A DNA stretch of 21,243 nt from DATGJX01 sp035279385 (lineage in GTDB: Bacteria; Vulcanimicrobiota; Vulcanimicrobiia; Vulcanimicrobiales; Vulcanimicrobiaceae): assembly GCA_035279385.1 (NCBI GenBank), contig DATEHZ010000084.1, positions 1 through 21,243 of the forward strand, given 5' to 3'. Shown here in pieces: positions 7,111 through 14,556 of this stretch. Made by a program: the position numbers and the translations under genes. The notes under the pieces were generated by a model that saw only the letters and a list, made by a program, of their open reading frames with translations, had not been told where the DNA came from and did no database searches. How positions within the stretch are numbered: position 1 is the first letter of the stretch; each line of letters starts with the position of its first letter.

Positions 7111-9768
7111 TTACACCGCCGTTAATTCGCCGACGGCGCGGGCCACGGCCTCGCGGCTCGCGTCTTCGGCCGGTGCTACGTGGGCGAACTGTTCCAAATC
7201 CGGAGCAAGTTCGCTCATGATCGCATAGACGTATCCGAGCTGCTTTCGCAGACCCTTCGAGAGGGCGAAGGCGCGCGCCGCCCGTTCGTCGTTTCCATTC
7301 CGGATTGCGATCACCGCCCATACTTCCAAACATCCGATCAGCAGAGACGGAACGCTCAGCTGCTGCGCGAGTTCGGCTGCATCGCGCGCGTATCCGCGCG
7401 CCCTTTGCAAATCGTTTCGGCGAATCTCTAGCACGGCGAAAGTGCAGAGCACTTCGACGATGTCATGCCGATCGTCCAACGCCCGTTTCATTTCGAGCGC
7501 CCGCACGAGTGCGGGCGCCGCTTCTTCATAGGCGGCCTCGTCCATCGCAATTTGCGCCCGCAGCAGCCAGAACGTCGCGAGGCGATCGGCATGCACCTGC
7601 GAGGTGCACAGCGACATACCACGTTCCAAATAGCCTTTCGCCGCACCGGCTTCGCCGCGCCGCTTCGCGGTTTGGGCGAGATTGAACAGGGCCGTGATAA
7701 TCCCGATCTCGTGGTTGGTCTGCTCGAACATCTCCAGCGCTTGGCCATACAGCCGGTACGCTTCTTCTTCGCTTCCCGAGCGCTGCTCGATGACCGCCAG
7801 GTTATGGATGGCTTCGGCAGTGCCCGGCCGGTCGTTCAATTCACTGAACATTTCACGCGCAAGATCCGTTAACTCCCGTGCCGCGACGTAATCGTCCTCG
7901 ATCGTCGCGAAGGTCGATGCGCGTCGAAGCAGCTTGGCGTGCAAAATGCTCGGGCGCGCACCCGCCCTGCGGCATGCTCGCTCGAGCCACGCGCGGGCTT
8001 CGGCGATGCTGCAATGCTGCTGCCAGTAGAGCGCGACCTTGAGCAGAAGTTCGAACGCCGCCGAGGGTTCGTCGCGCTCGAGGCCTCGCTCCAAAGCCGC
8101 TCGCAGGTTCGGAATCTCCACGGCAAATGCTTGCAGGTACGCGTGCTCTTCGTCCGCCGTCTGCCACGTGCCCCACCGATCGGCAAGCGTTTTGAAGTAC
8201 TCGAAGTGCAGGTCGCGCGCCATGGCGGATTCGCCCGTGGCAGCAAGGCGTGCTCGTGCAAATCCGTGCAGCGATTCGAGCAGCCGGTAGCGCATCGCGT
8301 CGCCGAACGGTTCGGCGGTGACGAACGACTTGTCCACCAGGGCGTCGAGCAGTTCGTAAGCGGGATCGTCTTCTTCGCCCGCCCACGCAACGGCTTCGCA
8401 CGCTTCGATCGTGAACCCGCCCTCAAAGACGGAGAGCAGCGTGAAGAAACGCTGCTCCTTGGGATTGAGCAGACGATAACTCCATTCGATCGTCGCCTGC
8501 AGCGTGCGGTGGCGCGTTACGTGCGAGGCGTCTTTCGAGGTGAGCACCGGAAGGATGCGGTTCAGACGCGCATCGAGTTGTTTGGTCGTCAGCGTCCCGA
8601 CGCGGCCCGCAGCCAGTTCTATAGCCAATGGAAGGCGATCGAGCTCGCCGCAAATATGATTGACGTATTCGTCGGTCTTATGCAGGCACGCGCGGCTCAC
8701 GAACAGCGTTTCGGCATCGGAGACGCTGAGCGGTCCGATGCGTACGATGTGCTCTCCGGCGAGATGAAGCGGCTCGCAGCTGGTCACGAGGACCGTCAGC
8801 CCCGGACAAGACGTCAGAAGCGCGTTGACCAACTGCGCCGCCGCTTGGAGCACGTGCTCGGCGTTGTCGAGCAGAAGAAACAGATTTTTGGTTGCGAGGT
8901 GCTGGCAGAGGGTCTCCGTGAGCGGCTGTCCGGGTATGCCGGTAACGTGCAGCGTCGATGCGACGCTCTGCGGTACGAGTTGCGGATCGGTGATATCGGC
9001 CAGCCGAACGATCCACGAGCCGTCGGCATACGCACCAATCGTTTCGGCCGCGACTTGCAGCGCCACGCGCGTCTTGCCGATGCCGCCCACGCCGCAAACG
9101 GTCACGAGACGATTGTTCGCCACGAGTTGGCGCAGCTGCGCGAGTTCTTCTGCGCGCCCCACGAACGTCGAGAGCTGCGAGGGCAGGTTGTTCGGCTGCG
9201 CGTCGAGCGAGGCCAGCGCCGGGAAATCGAGAGCCAAACCGTCTGCGCATATTTGATACACGTGCTGCGGTTCGGCTAAATCTTTCAGCCGGTGCGCGCC
9301 AAGGTCTACGACCGTACATTCGGGCGCGAGCGTCTGTGCTGCGTGGTTTGCAGTTGACGCCGAGACGACGATTTGACCGCCGTGCGCGGCGGACATCAGC
9401 CGCGCAACGCGATTGAGCGTCGGCCCGAAGTAGTCTCCGCCTTCCGCAATTGCCTCGCCGGTGTGAATGCCGATACGGATCTCGACCGTTCCCGCCGCTT
9501 GCGGCCACGCTTCTTGCGAGAGCGCCCGCTGCATGGCGATCGCCGCGCGGACGGCTTGCGCCGGATCGGCGAACACACAGCAGCATGCATCGCCGACGGT
9601 TTTGAAAATCGTTCCGTCGTGGGACGCTACGATGTTTGCGAGAATTTCGTTGTGCCGAGCGAGCGCTTGCCTGGCTGCTTGAGGCGCACGCTCCCATAAC
9701 CGCGTGCTGCCGACGATGTCGGTGAACAGAAACGTCAATAGGCCCTGTGCGACGCTCGCCGGTGCCAT
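7111..9768 (-). CDS. Class III adenylate/guanylate cyclase domain fused to NB-ARC-type ATPase and TPR domain
   Basis: This 885-residue cytoplasmic protein has three parts. Residues 8-175 form a class III nucleotide cyclase domain: FTDIVGS with metal ligand Asp17, FKTVGD with Asp60 and Lys56, and YFGPTLNRVARL with Asn119 and Arg123. The Asp that normally helps select adenine (in the W-G-D-x-V-N position) is Pro116, a variation I recall from this fused family. Residues about 197-480 form a STAND/NB-ARC-like ATPase with Walker A GVGGIGKT (226-233) and Walker B LFLLLD (296-301), followed by a winged-helix-like region. Residues about 520-885 are tetratricopeptide-like helices. Such proteins are thought to be signal-responsive switches; the ligand and whether it makes cAMP are unknown. 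The start ATG is 8 nt downstream of a good -10, suggesting a leaderless mRNA. Confidence 0.9.
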   Translation of the reverse strand: MAPASVAQGLLTFLFTDIVGSTRLWERAPQAARQALARHNEILANIVASHDGTIFKTVGDACCCVFADPAQAVRAAIAMQRALSQEAWPQAAGTVEIRIGIHTGEAIAEGGDYFGPTLNRVARLMSAAHGGQIVVSASTANHAAQTLAPECTVVDLGAHRLKDLAEPQHVYQICADGLALDFPALASLDAQPNNLPSQLSTFVGRAEELAQLRQLVANNRLVTVCGVGGIGKTRVALQVAAETIGAYADGSWIVRLADITDPQLVPQSVASTLHVTGIPGQPLTETLCQHLATKNLFLLLDNAEHVLQAAAQLVNALLTSCPGLTVLVTSCEPLHLAGEHIVRIGPLSVSDAETLFVSRACLHKTDEYVNHICGELDRLPLAIELAAGRVGTLTTKQLDARLNRILPVLTSKDASHVTRHRTLQATIEWSYRLLNPKEQRFFTLLSVFEGGFTIEACEAVAWAGEEDDPAYELLDALVDKSFVTAEPFGDAMRYRLLESLHGFARARLAATGESAMARDLHFEYFKTLADRWGTWQTADEEHAYLQAFAVEIPNLRAALERGLERDEPSAAFELLLKVALYWQQHCSIAEARAWLERACRRAGARPSILHAKLLRRASTFATIEDDYVAARELTDLAREMFSELNDRPGTAEAIHNLAVIEQRSGSEEEAYRLYGQALEMFEQTNHEIGIITALFNLAQTAKRRGEAGAAKGYLERGMSLCTSQVHADRLATFWLLRAQIAMDEAAYEEAAPALVRALEMKRALDDRHDIVEVLCTFAVLEIRRNDLQRARGYARDAAELAQQLSVPSLLIGCLEVWAVIAIRNGNDERAARAFALSKGLRKQLGYVYAIMSELAPDLEQFAHVAPAEDASREAVARAVGELTAV

Positions 9769-9776
9769 GCACCGTC

Positions 9777-9806
9777 ATTATCGCGCGCGCCGGACGGACG
9801 TGTCTA
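9777..9806 (-). promoter_or_regulatory. Promoter of the cyclase-ATPase-TPR gene
   Basis: On the minus strand TAGACA (9806-9801) and GATAAT (9782-9777) are separated by 18 nt; each matches the sigma-70 consensus at 5 of 6 positions. The TAG of the -35 is also the trpA stop codon. The ATG at 9768 begins 8 nt after the -10, so the transcript would have no room for a Shine-Dalgarno. This implies independent, leaderless expression downstream of the trp operon. Confidence 0.6.
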
Positions 9807-10571
9807 GCTTACGAGCGCACGGACAAACGTGCCGGCGCGGCGCGCCGCTTCTTCTCCGCTCGACCCCGCATACGCATCGATGAGCGCGCTGCCCACGATG
9901 ATCCCGTCGACGAGCTCGCGGACGTCGCGTACGTGCTCCGGTTTGCTGATGCCGAAGCCGACGGCGAGCGGCTTGTCCGTGACCTCACGCAGCATCTGCA
10001 CCTGTTTGCGAAGCGGCGAGAAATCCGGCGCGGCGCCCGCGCCGGTTACGCCCAGACGCGAGACGACGTAAATGAATCCGCTCGATGCTTGCGCGATGCG
10101 CGCCGCGCGGTCTCGCGGCGTCGACGGCGCCACGAGCAGCGGCATTTGCAAGCCGCGTTCGCGCAATGCCTCGCGAAGCGTTTCGCCTTCTTCGAGCGCG
10201 ATGTCCGGAACGATGGCGCCCCCTGCACCGGCGCTTGCGGCGTCTGCTGCAAAGCGTTCGATGCCGTATTGATAGACCGGGTTGAAATACGTGAAGAGCA
10301 CGATGGGCGGAGCGCCGCGCGAGACCGCTTCGCGGACGATCTGCAGAACCTGCGCGATACCGGCGCCGGCGGCGAGTGCGCGAAGTCCGGCAGCGGCAAT
10401 CGTCGGGCCGTCCGCGAGCGGATCGCCGTACGGAACGCCCAGCTCGATTGCATCCGCACCGGCGTCGCGAACGGCGTCGATGATGCGCGCCGTCGTCGCG
10501 AGGTCCGGGTCTCCCGCCATGAGGTAGGGGATGAACGCGCAGCGATTTGGTTTAAAAATGTTCTCGAGCAC
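9804..10571 (-). CDS. trpA: Tryptophan synthase alpha chain
   Basis: TrpA cleaves indole-3-glycerol phosphate to indole and glyceraldehyde-3-phosphate and passes indole to TrpB. The active-site segment AIELGVPYGDPLADGP (41-56) contains Glu43 and Asp54, matching the two catalytic acids of the family. VAPSTPRDR and VSRLGVTGA match the loop 6 and phosphate-binding regions. The best start is GTG at 10569-10571, giving 255 residues and an N-terminus MLENIFKPNRCAFIPYLMAG that aligns with other TrpA proteins. Longer in-frame versions run into unrelated sequence inside trpB. This start overlaps the trpB stop by 20 nt, so translation is probably coupled; no strong Shine-Dalgarno is seen. It is the last gene of the trp set; no terminator is visible after it. 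Confidence 0.95.
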   Translation of the reverse strand: MLENIFKPNRCAFIPYLMAGDPDLATTARIIDAVRDAGADAIELGVPYGDPLADGPTIAAAGLRALAAGAGIAQVLQIVREAVSRGAPPIVLFTYFNPVYQYGIERFAADAASAGAGGAIVPDIALEEGETLREALRERGLQMPLLVAPSTPRDRAARIAQASSGFIYVVSRLGVTGAGAAPDFSPLRKQVQMLREVTDKPLAVGFGISKPEHVRDVRELVDGIIVGSALIDAYAGSSGEEAARRAGTFVRALVS

Positions 10572-11733
10572 GAACCTGAGCGATGTCCTTGTCTCCGCGG
10601 CCGCTGAGATTGACGAGTATGAGATCGTTGGCGTCGCGCTGCGCCGCAAGTTTGCGGGCATAGGCGATCGCGTGCGCGCTTTCGAGTGCGGGAATGATGC
10701 CTTCCGTACGCGAGAACTCGAAGAACGCTTCGAGTGCCTCTTCATCCGTGACGGGCACGTACGCGGCTCGCCCGGACGCCTTTAAATACGCGTGCTCCGG
10801 CCCCACGCCCGGATAATCCAAGCCGGCGCTGATGGAATGCGTTTCGCCGACCTGTCCTTGCTCGGTTTGCAGCAGATACGATCGCGAGCCGTGCAGCACG
10901 CCGACGCTTCCCGCCGTAATCGCCGCAGCGGTACGGCCGCTCTCGATGCCTTCGCCCGCGGCTTCCACACCCCAGAGCCGTACGTCCGGATCGTCGATGA
11001 ATCCGGCAAAGATGCCCATCGCGTTGCTGCCGCCGCCAACGCACGCGACGACGTCCGACGGCAGACGTCCGAACTGCTCGAGGCATTGGCGCCGCGCTTC
11101 GATCCCGATCACTTTTTGAAACTCGCGCACCATGTACGGATACGGATGCGCGCCGACGACGCTGCCGATCACGTAAAACGTGTCGTCGACGCGAGCGGCC
11201 CACTGACGAAACGCCTCGTTCGTCGCATCCTTGAGCGTCTGCGTGCCCCCCGTCACCGGATACACGGTTGCACCGAGCAGCTTCATGATGTACACGTTGA
11301 GCGCTTGCCGCTCGACGTCGAGCGCGCCCATGTACACATCCACCGGAATGCCGAACTTCGCACCGACGGTGGCGGTCGCGACGCCATGCTGTCCCGCGCC
11401 GGTTTCCGCAATGATGCGCTTTTTGCCCATGCGCCGCGCGAGCAGCGCTTGCCCGACGGTGTTGTTGATCTTGTGCGCGCCGGTGTGATTGAGATCTTCG
11501 CGCTTGAGCGCCAGTTTCACGCCCGAGCGCGCGCTCAGATAGCGGCGCGCGCGGTAGACGGGCGACGGCCTGCCGACGAAGTCGCGCAAGATGGCTTCAT
11601 ATTCGTTCCAAAACGCCGGCGAGGCAAAGGCGCTCTCGACTTCGCGTTCGAGCTCGGCGAGCGCAGCGATGAGTACCTCGGGAACGAAACGTCCGCCAAA
11701 ATCTCCGAAGTAGCCCCGGGAATCAGGATGCAT
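10552..11733 (-). CDS. trpB: Tryptophan synthase beta chain
   Basis: TrpB joins indole and serine to form tryptophan using pyridoxal phosphate. The 393-residue protein has the expected N-terminus (YFGDFGGRFVPEVL), the PLP lysine Lys88 in NHTGAHKIN, catalytic Glu110 in ETGAGQHG, the glycine-rich phosphate loop CVGGGSNAMG, and a C-terminal VNLSGRGDKD. Length is normal for the TrpB1 class that pairs with TrpA. The start ATG (11731-11733) overlaps the end of trpF by 11 nt, and its end overlaps trpA by 20 nt, giving a tightly coupled F-B-A order. Confidence 0.97.
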   Translation of the reverse strand: MHPDSRGYFGDFGGRFVPEVLIAALAELEREVESAFASPAFWNEYEAILRDFVGRPSPVYRARRYLSARSGVKLALKREDLNHTGAHKINNTVGQALLARRMGKKRIIAETGAGQHGVATATVGAKFGIPVDVYMGALDVERQALNVYIMKLLGATVYPVTGGTQTLKDATNEAFRQWAARVDDTFYVIGSVVGAHPYPYMVREFQKVIGIEARRQCLEQFGRLPSDVVACVGGGSNAMGIFAGFIDDPDVRLWGVEAAGEGIESGRTAAAITAGSVGVLHGSRSYLLQTEQGQVGETHSISAGLDYPGVGPEHAYLKASGRAAYVPVTDEEALEAFFEFSRTEGIIPALESAHAIAYARKLAAQRDANDLILVNLSGRGDKDIAQVRAREHF

Positions 11734-12355
11734 CTGTTTCCTTCACGGCTTGAACGAACGCGCGCATTTTCGCCGCGTCTTTCCGGCCGCCGGTCTCGAT
11801 TCCGCTGCGCACGTCCACGCCGTACGGGCGAACAGTGCGTACGCAGGCCGAGACGTTCTCAGGGGTGAGTCCACCGCCGACGACGACCTGGCGCTCGCGA
11901 GCGATCGGCGCGATCGTTCGCCAGGGAAACGTGACGCCGGTTCCACCGCTCGCCCCGTTCACGGCCGTATCGAACAGCAGAATCGCACGCGGATGTTCGT
12001 TGCCGGCCCGCTCGACCGCGTTTGAATCTCCGGCATCGGGCGGGACGTGAATCGTCTTGATGATTTTGCCGTCGAGCGACGAGACGAAACTCGGCGACTC
12101 ATCGCCATGAAGCTGAATGACCAGGTCTGGAAAGATCTCTCGCGCCCGCGCGATATCGTCCCGCGTCGGATCCACGAAGACGCCGACCGGCGTGATGAAC
12201 GGCGGTAAGCGCTCGGCGATATGTTTGGCCGCGCTCTCGGTGATGCGCCGCGTCGAAGGTGCGAAGATCATGCCGATGGCGTCGGCACCGGTCTCGATCG
12301 CCATCATGACCTCCTGCATATCGGTGCAGCCGCAAAACTTGATGCGCGTTCTCAA
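11723..12355 (-). CDS. trpF: Phosphoribosylanthranilate isomerase
   Basis: TrpF isomerises N-(5-phosphoribosyl)anthranilate to CdRP, the third step of tryptophan synthesis after anthranilate. This 210-residue TIM barrel carries the catalytic pair Cys8 (IKFCG) and Asp129 (LLFDTAVNG), plus the phosphate-binding GGGLTPENV segment and the C-terminal GVDVRSGIE motif. The start is TTG at 12353-12355, fused with the trpC stop as TTGA (4-nt overlap). The ending overlaps trpB by 11 nt. The TTG start is fixed by KFCG needing to lie near residue 8 and by the lack of any nearer ATG. Confidence 0.96.
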   Translation of the reverse strand: MRTRIKFCGCTDMQEVMMAIETGADAIGMIFAPSTRRITESAAKHIAERLPPFITPVGVFVDPTRDDIARAREIFPDLVIQLHGDESPSFVSSLDGKIIKTIHVPPDAGDSNAVERAGNEHPRAILLFDTAVNGASGGTGVTFPWRTIAPIARERQVVVGGGLTPENVSACVRTVRPYGVDVRSGIETGGRKDAAKMRAFVQAVKETDAS

Positions 12356-13158
12356 TGCATTGCCGGTGTATGAATCGCCGATTTGAGTGCCTGAATGAGC
12401 TCGCCCGGCGCGTCGGCCCGCATGAGCGCTTCGCCGACGAGAAACCCGCGAGCGCCGGCCCCGTGCAGGCGTAGAATATCTTCCGGCCCCTGCATGCCGC
12501 TCTCGCTCACTACCGTCACGTTTTCCGGAACGTGCGGCAAGAGGTATTCGCTCACGGCGAGATCGGTTTCGAACGTGCGCAAGTTGCGGTTGTTGATGCC
12601 GACGAGCGCCGCACCCAGCGCCAGCGCGCGGGTGAGTTCGGCGCGATCGTGTACTTCAACCAAAACATCGAGATCGTACTTCGCGGCTTCATCCATACAT
12701 TCGCGCAGCTGCTCGTCGCGCAAACCGGCGACGATGAGCAGCACCGCATCGGCGCCATAGGCGGCGGACTGGGCGATGTGGTAGGGCGTGCTCAAAAAGT
12801 CTTTACGCAGCAGCGGGCGCAACGAATGCTTGCGCGCGACGTCCAGATATTCGAGTTCGCCCAGAAAATGATCCGCCTCGGTCAATACGCTGATGCAGTC
12901 GACGCCGGAGGCATCGTACATGCGCGCGATGGACGCCGGATCGAAGTTTCTCGCGATAAGTCCCGCCGACGGCGAGGCGCGTTTGATTTCGCCGACGATC
13001 GCCGGTCCGTCCGCGTTTCGAATCGCCTGCAGAAACGGACGCCGCTCGCGCCGGCGCGCGAGCGCGTGCGCCCGGACGACGTCGTACGGTTCGCGCGTCT
13101 CTTCTTGCGCGCTCACCGCAGCTTTTGCATCGTAGATGCGATGGAGTATGTCAACCAT
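12352..13158 (-). CDS. trpC: Indole-3-glycerol phosphate synthase
   Basis: TrpC closes the indole ring from CdRP, releasing CO2 and water. The 268-residue protein begins MVDILHRIYDAKAAV, a normal IGPS helix alpha0, and shows EIKRASPSAG (Glu57, Lys59), LLRKDF (Lys119, the general acid), VLVEVHD, GINNRNL and SESG, all expected active-site strands. It is monofunctional, not fused with TrpF as in enterobacteria. The ATG (13156-13158) overlaps the trpD stop by 8 nt and its TGA overlaps the trpF TTG. Confidence 0.97.
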   Translation of the reverse strand: MVDILHRIYDAKAAVSAQEETREPYDVVRAHALARRRERRPFLQAIRNADGPAIVGEIKRASPSAGLIARNFDPASIARMYDASGVDCISVLTEADHFLGELEYLDVARKHSLRPLLRKDFLSTPYHIAQSAAYGADAVLLIVAGLRDEQLRECMDEAAKYDLDVLVEVHDRAELTRALALGAALVGINNRNLRTFETDLAVSEYLLPHVPENVTVVSESGMQGPEDILRLHGAGARGFLVGEALMRADAPGELIQALKSAIHTPAMH

Positions 13159-14161
13159 GCGAGAACCGCTTTGCGCGCTCGAAGACCGCCGCCGCGCGGC
13201 CCTCTTTCATGAGCGTGCGAGCCAGCTCGATGCCCTCCTTCAGATCGCCGGTGCGTTTGCACACCGTGAAAACCAGCCCGGCGTTGAGCGCGACGACGTC
13301 GGCTCGCGGCGATTGCTCGCCGGACAGAATGCGTTCGAACGCGTCTTTACAGGCGTCGACGGAACCGCCGCGGATCTGCTCCAGCGGCACGCGGATGCCG
13401 TAGGCCTCCGGTTCCAGAGTCCAGCGTCTACTCTCGCCCTCATCGAACGTGTACACGGTCGTCGGGCCTTCGCCGCCGACCTCATCGATACCGCTGGACG
13501 CGTGAACGACCGCGCCGGCGCGTACGCCGAGGCTGCGAAGTACCTCGCCCATGAGTTCGATGAGTTCGGGACGCGCCACGCCGACGACTTGATGCGTCGC
13601 GCGCGCGGGGTTGGTGAGCGGACCGAGCACGTTGAAAATCGTGCGCACACCGAGTTCCCGGCGGACGGGCGCGACGTTTTTCATCGCCGGATGATAGCGC
13701 GGGGCGAACATGAACGTAAAGCCCGTCTCGCGCAGCATCTTTGCCGCGCGTTCCGGCTCGACGTCAATTACCATACCTTCGGCTTCGAGGACGTCGGCGG
13801 AGCCGCACGCGCTCGACGCGGCACGATTGCCGTGCTTGGCTACCGGCGTACCGGACGCAGCGACGACCAGCGCGGTCATCGTGGAAATATTGATCGTGTT
13901 GGCGTTATCGCCCCCGGTGCCGACGACGTCGACGACCATCGGCAGATCGTGCTCCACGTGCAAGCTGCGATCGCGCATCGCGCGCGCCGCGCCGATGACT
14001 TGCGGCGTCTGCTCGCCCTCGATTGCGAGCGCGGTGAGCAGTCCGGCCGACTGCACCGGCGTGAACGAACCGTCCATGATCGCACCCATCATGGCCGCGG
14101 CATCGTCCTGCGTGAGGCGTTCGCCGGCGATGAGCCGTCGAAGCAAAGGGGCGTACTCCAT
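13151..14161 (-). CDS. trpD: Anthranilate phosphoribosyltransferase
   Basis: TrpD transfers phosphoribose from PRPP to anthranilate. The 336-residue protein is of normal length and has the PRPP loop VGTGGDNANTINIST (80-94), KHGNRAASSACGSADVLEA (109-127) for PRPP and anthranilate binding, and NVLGPLTNPA. It is stand-alone, with no TrpG domain. The ATG at 14159-14161 gives the expected N-terminus MEYAPLLRRLIAGERLT. That ATG sits in the loop of a 13-bp hairpin and overlaps the stop of an 8-codon upstream ORF (TGATG), 29 nt after rplQ. Initiation may therefore depend on upstream translation. It is the first of five overlapping trp genes; trpE and trpG are not in the window. Confidence 0.97.
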   Translation of the reverse strand: MEYAPLLRRLIAGERLTQDDAAAMMGAIMDGSFTPVQSAGLLTALAIEGEQTPQVIGAARAMRDRSLHVEHDLPMVVDVVGTGGDNANTINISTMTALVVAASGTPVAKHGNRAASSACGSADVLEAEGMVIDVEPERAAKMLRETGFTFMFAPRYHPAMKNVAPVRRELGVRTIFNVLGPLTNPARATHQVVGVARPELIELMGEVLRSLGVRAGAVVHASSGIDEVGGEGPTTVYTFDEGESRRWTLEPEAYGIRVPLEQIRGGSVDACKDAFERILSGEQSPRADVVALNAGLVFTVCKRTGDLKEGIELARTLMKEGRAAAVFERAKRFSHG

Positions 14162-14176
14162 CAGAGTACGCCCCTT
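14146..14176 (-). promoter_or_regulatory. Hairpin sequestering the trpD translation start (possible attenuator)
   Basis: A perfect 13-bp inverted repeat is formed by AAGGGGCGTACTC (14176-14164) and GAGTACGCCCCTT (14158-14146), with loop TGATG. The 5' arm holds the only Shine-Dalgarno-like sequence (AAGGGG, 9 nt before the ATG), the loop holds the trpD ATG, and the 3' arm is trpD codons 2-6. The arm ends in TT followed by TGCTT, so a weak intrinsic terminator is an alternative reading. The structure is directly visible; its function is inference. Confidence 0.6.
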
Positions 14177-14187
14177 CTAGAACCCAT
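14161..14187 (-). CDS. Eight-codon leader ORF between rplQ and trpD
   Basis: ATG at 14185-14187, three nt after the rplQ TAA, opens an ORF encoding MGSRRGVL that ends in TGA (14161-14163), overlapping the trpD ATG as TGATG. It has no Shine-Dalgarno of its own, so it would be read by ribosomes re-initiating after rplQ. Those ribosomes would pass through the 5' arm of the trpD hairpin and arrive at the trpD start. It contains no Trp codons, unlike a classical trp leader peptide. It may be chance; the precise start-stop spacing is what makes it worth listing. Confidence 0.35.
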   Translation of the reverse strand: MGSRRGVL

Positions 14188-14190
14188 GAC

Positions 14191-14544
14191 TTAGCGGACG
14201 AGTTCGAGCAGCGATAACTCGGCCGCGTCGCCCGGACGCACGCGCGTCTTGGTGATGCGCGTGTATCCGCCCGTACGCCCTTTGAGCGCCGGCGCGATCT
14301 GCTCGACGAGTTTCTTCACGACCGCCGGTTCGGTGATGTACTCCGCGATCAGACGGCGCGAGTGAAGATCGCCCCGCGCAGCTTGCGTGATCAAACGCTC
14401 GACGACGCGGCTGATCTCCTTCGCCTTGGTGGAAGTCGTTTCGATCTTCTCGTGCTTGAAGAACGAGGTCGCGAGATTGCGAAGCAGCGCCTTGCGGTGG
14501 CCGTCGGTGCGCGAGAGTCTCTTGTATGCGATTTGGTGCGGCAT
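14191..14544 (-). CDS. rplQ: 50S ribosomal protein L17
   Basis: L17 is a structural protein of the large subunit. The 117-residue product has the typical N-terminus (MPHQIAYKRLSRTDGHRKALLRNLATSFFKHEKIETTSTKAKE) and the C-terminal GGYTRITKTRVRPGDAAELSLLELV. The ATG at 14544 lies 12 nt after the rpoA stop, with AAGGA 9 nt upstream. It is normally the last gene of the ribosomal alpha operon; here the trp genes follow after 29 nt with no clear independent promoter. Confidence 0.98.
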   Translation of the reverse strand: MPHQIAYKRLSRTDGHRKALLRNLATSFFKHEKIETTSTKAKEISRVVERLITQAARGDLHSRRLIAEYITEPAVVKKLVEQIAPALKGRTGGYTRITKTRVRPGDAAELSLLELVR

Positions 14545-14556
14545 GTAGCTGTATCC

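Noticed and set aside
7939..9279. 446-codon plus-strand open frame opposite the cyclase-ATPase gene
   Set aside because: Antisense shadow; no recognisable motif and no start signal.
14161..14187. Classical Trp-codon attenuation by the mini-ORF
   Set aside because: The encoded octapeptide MGSRRGVL contains no tryptophan, so ribosome stalling at Trp codons cannot operate.
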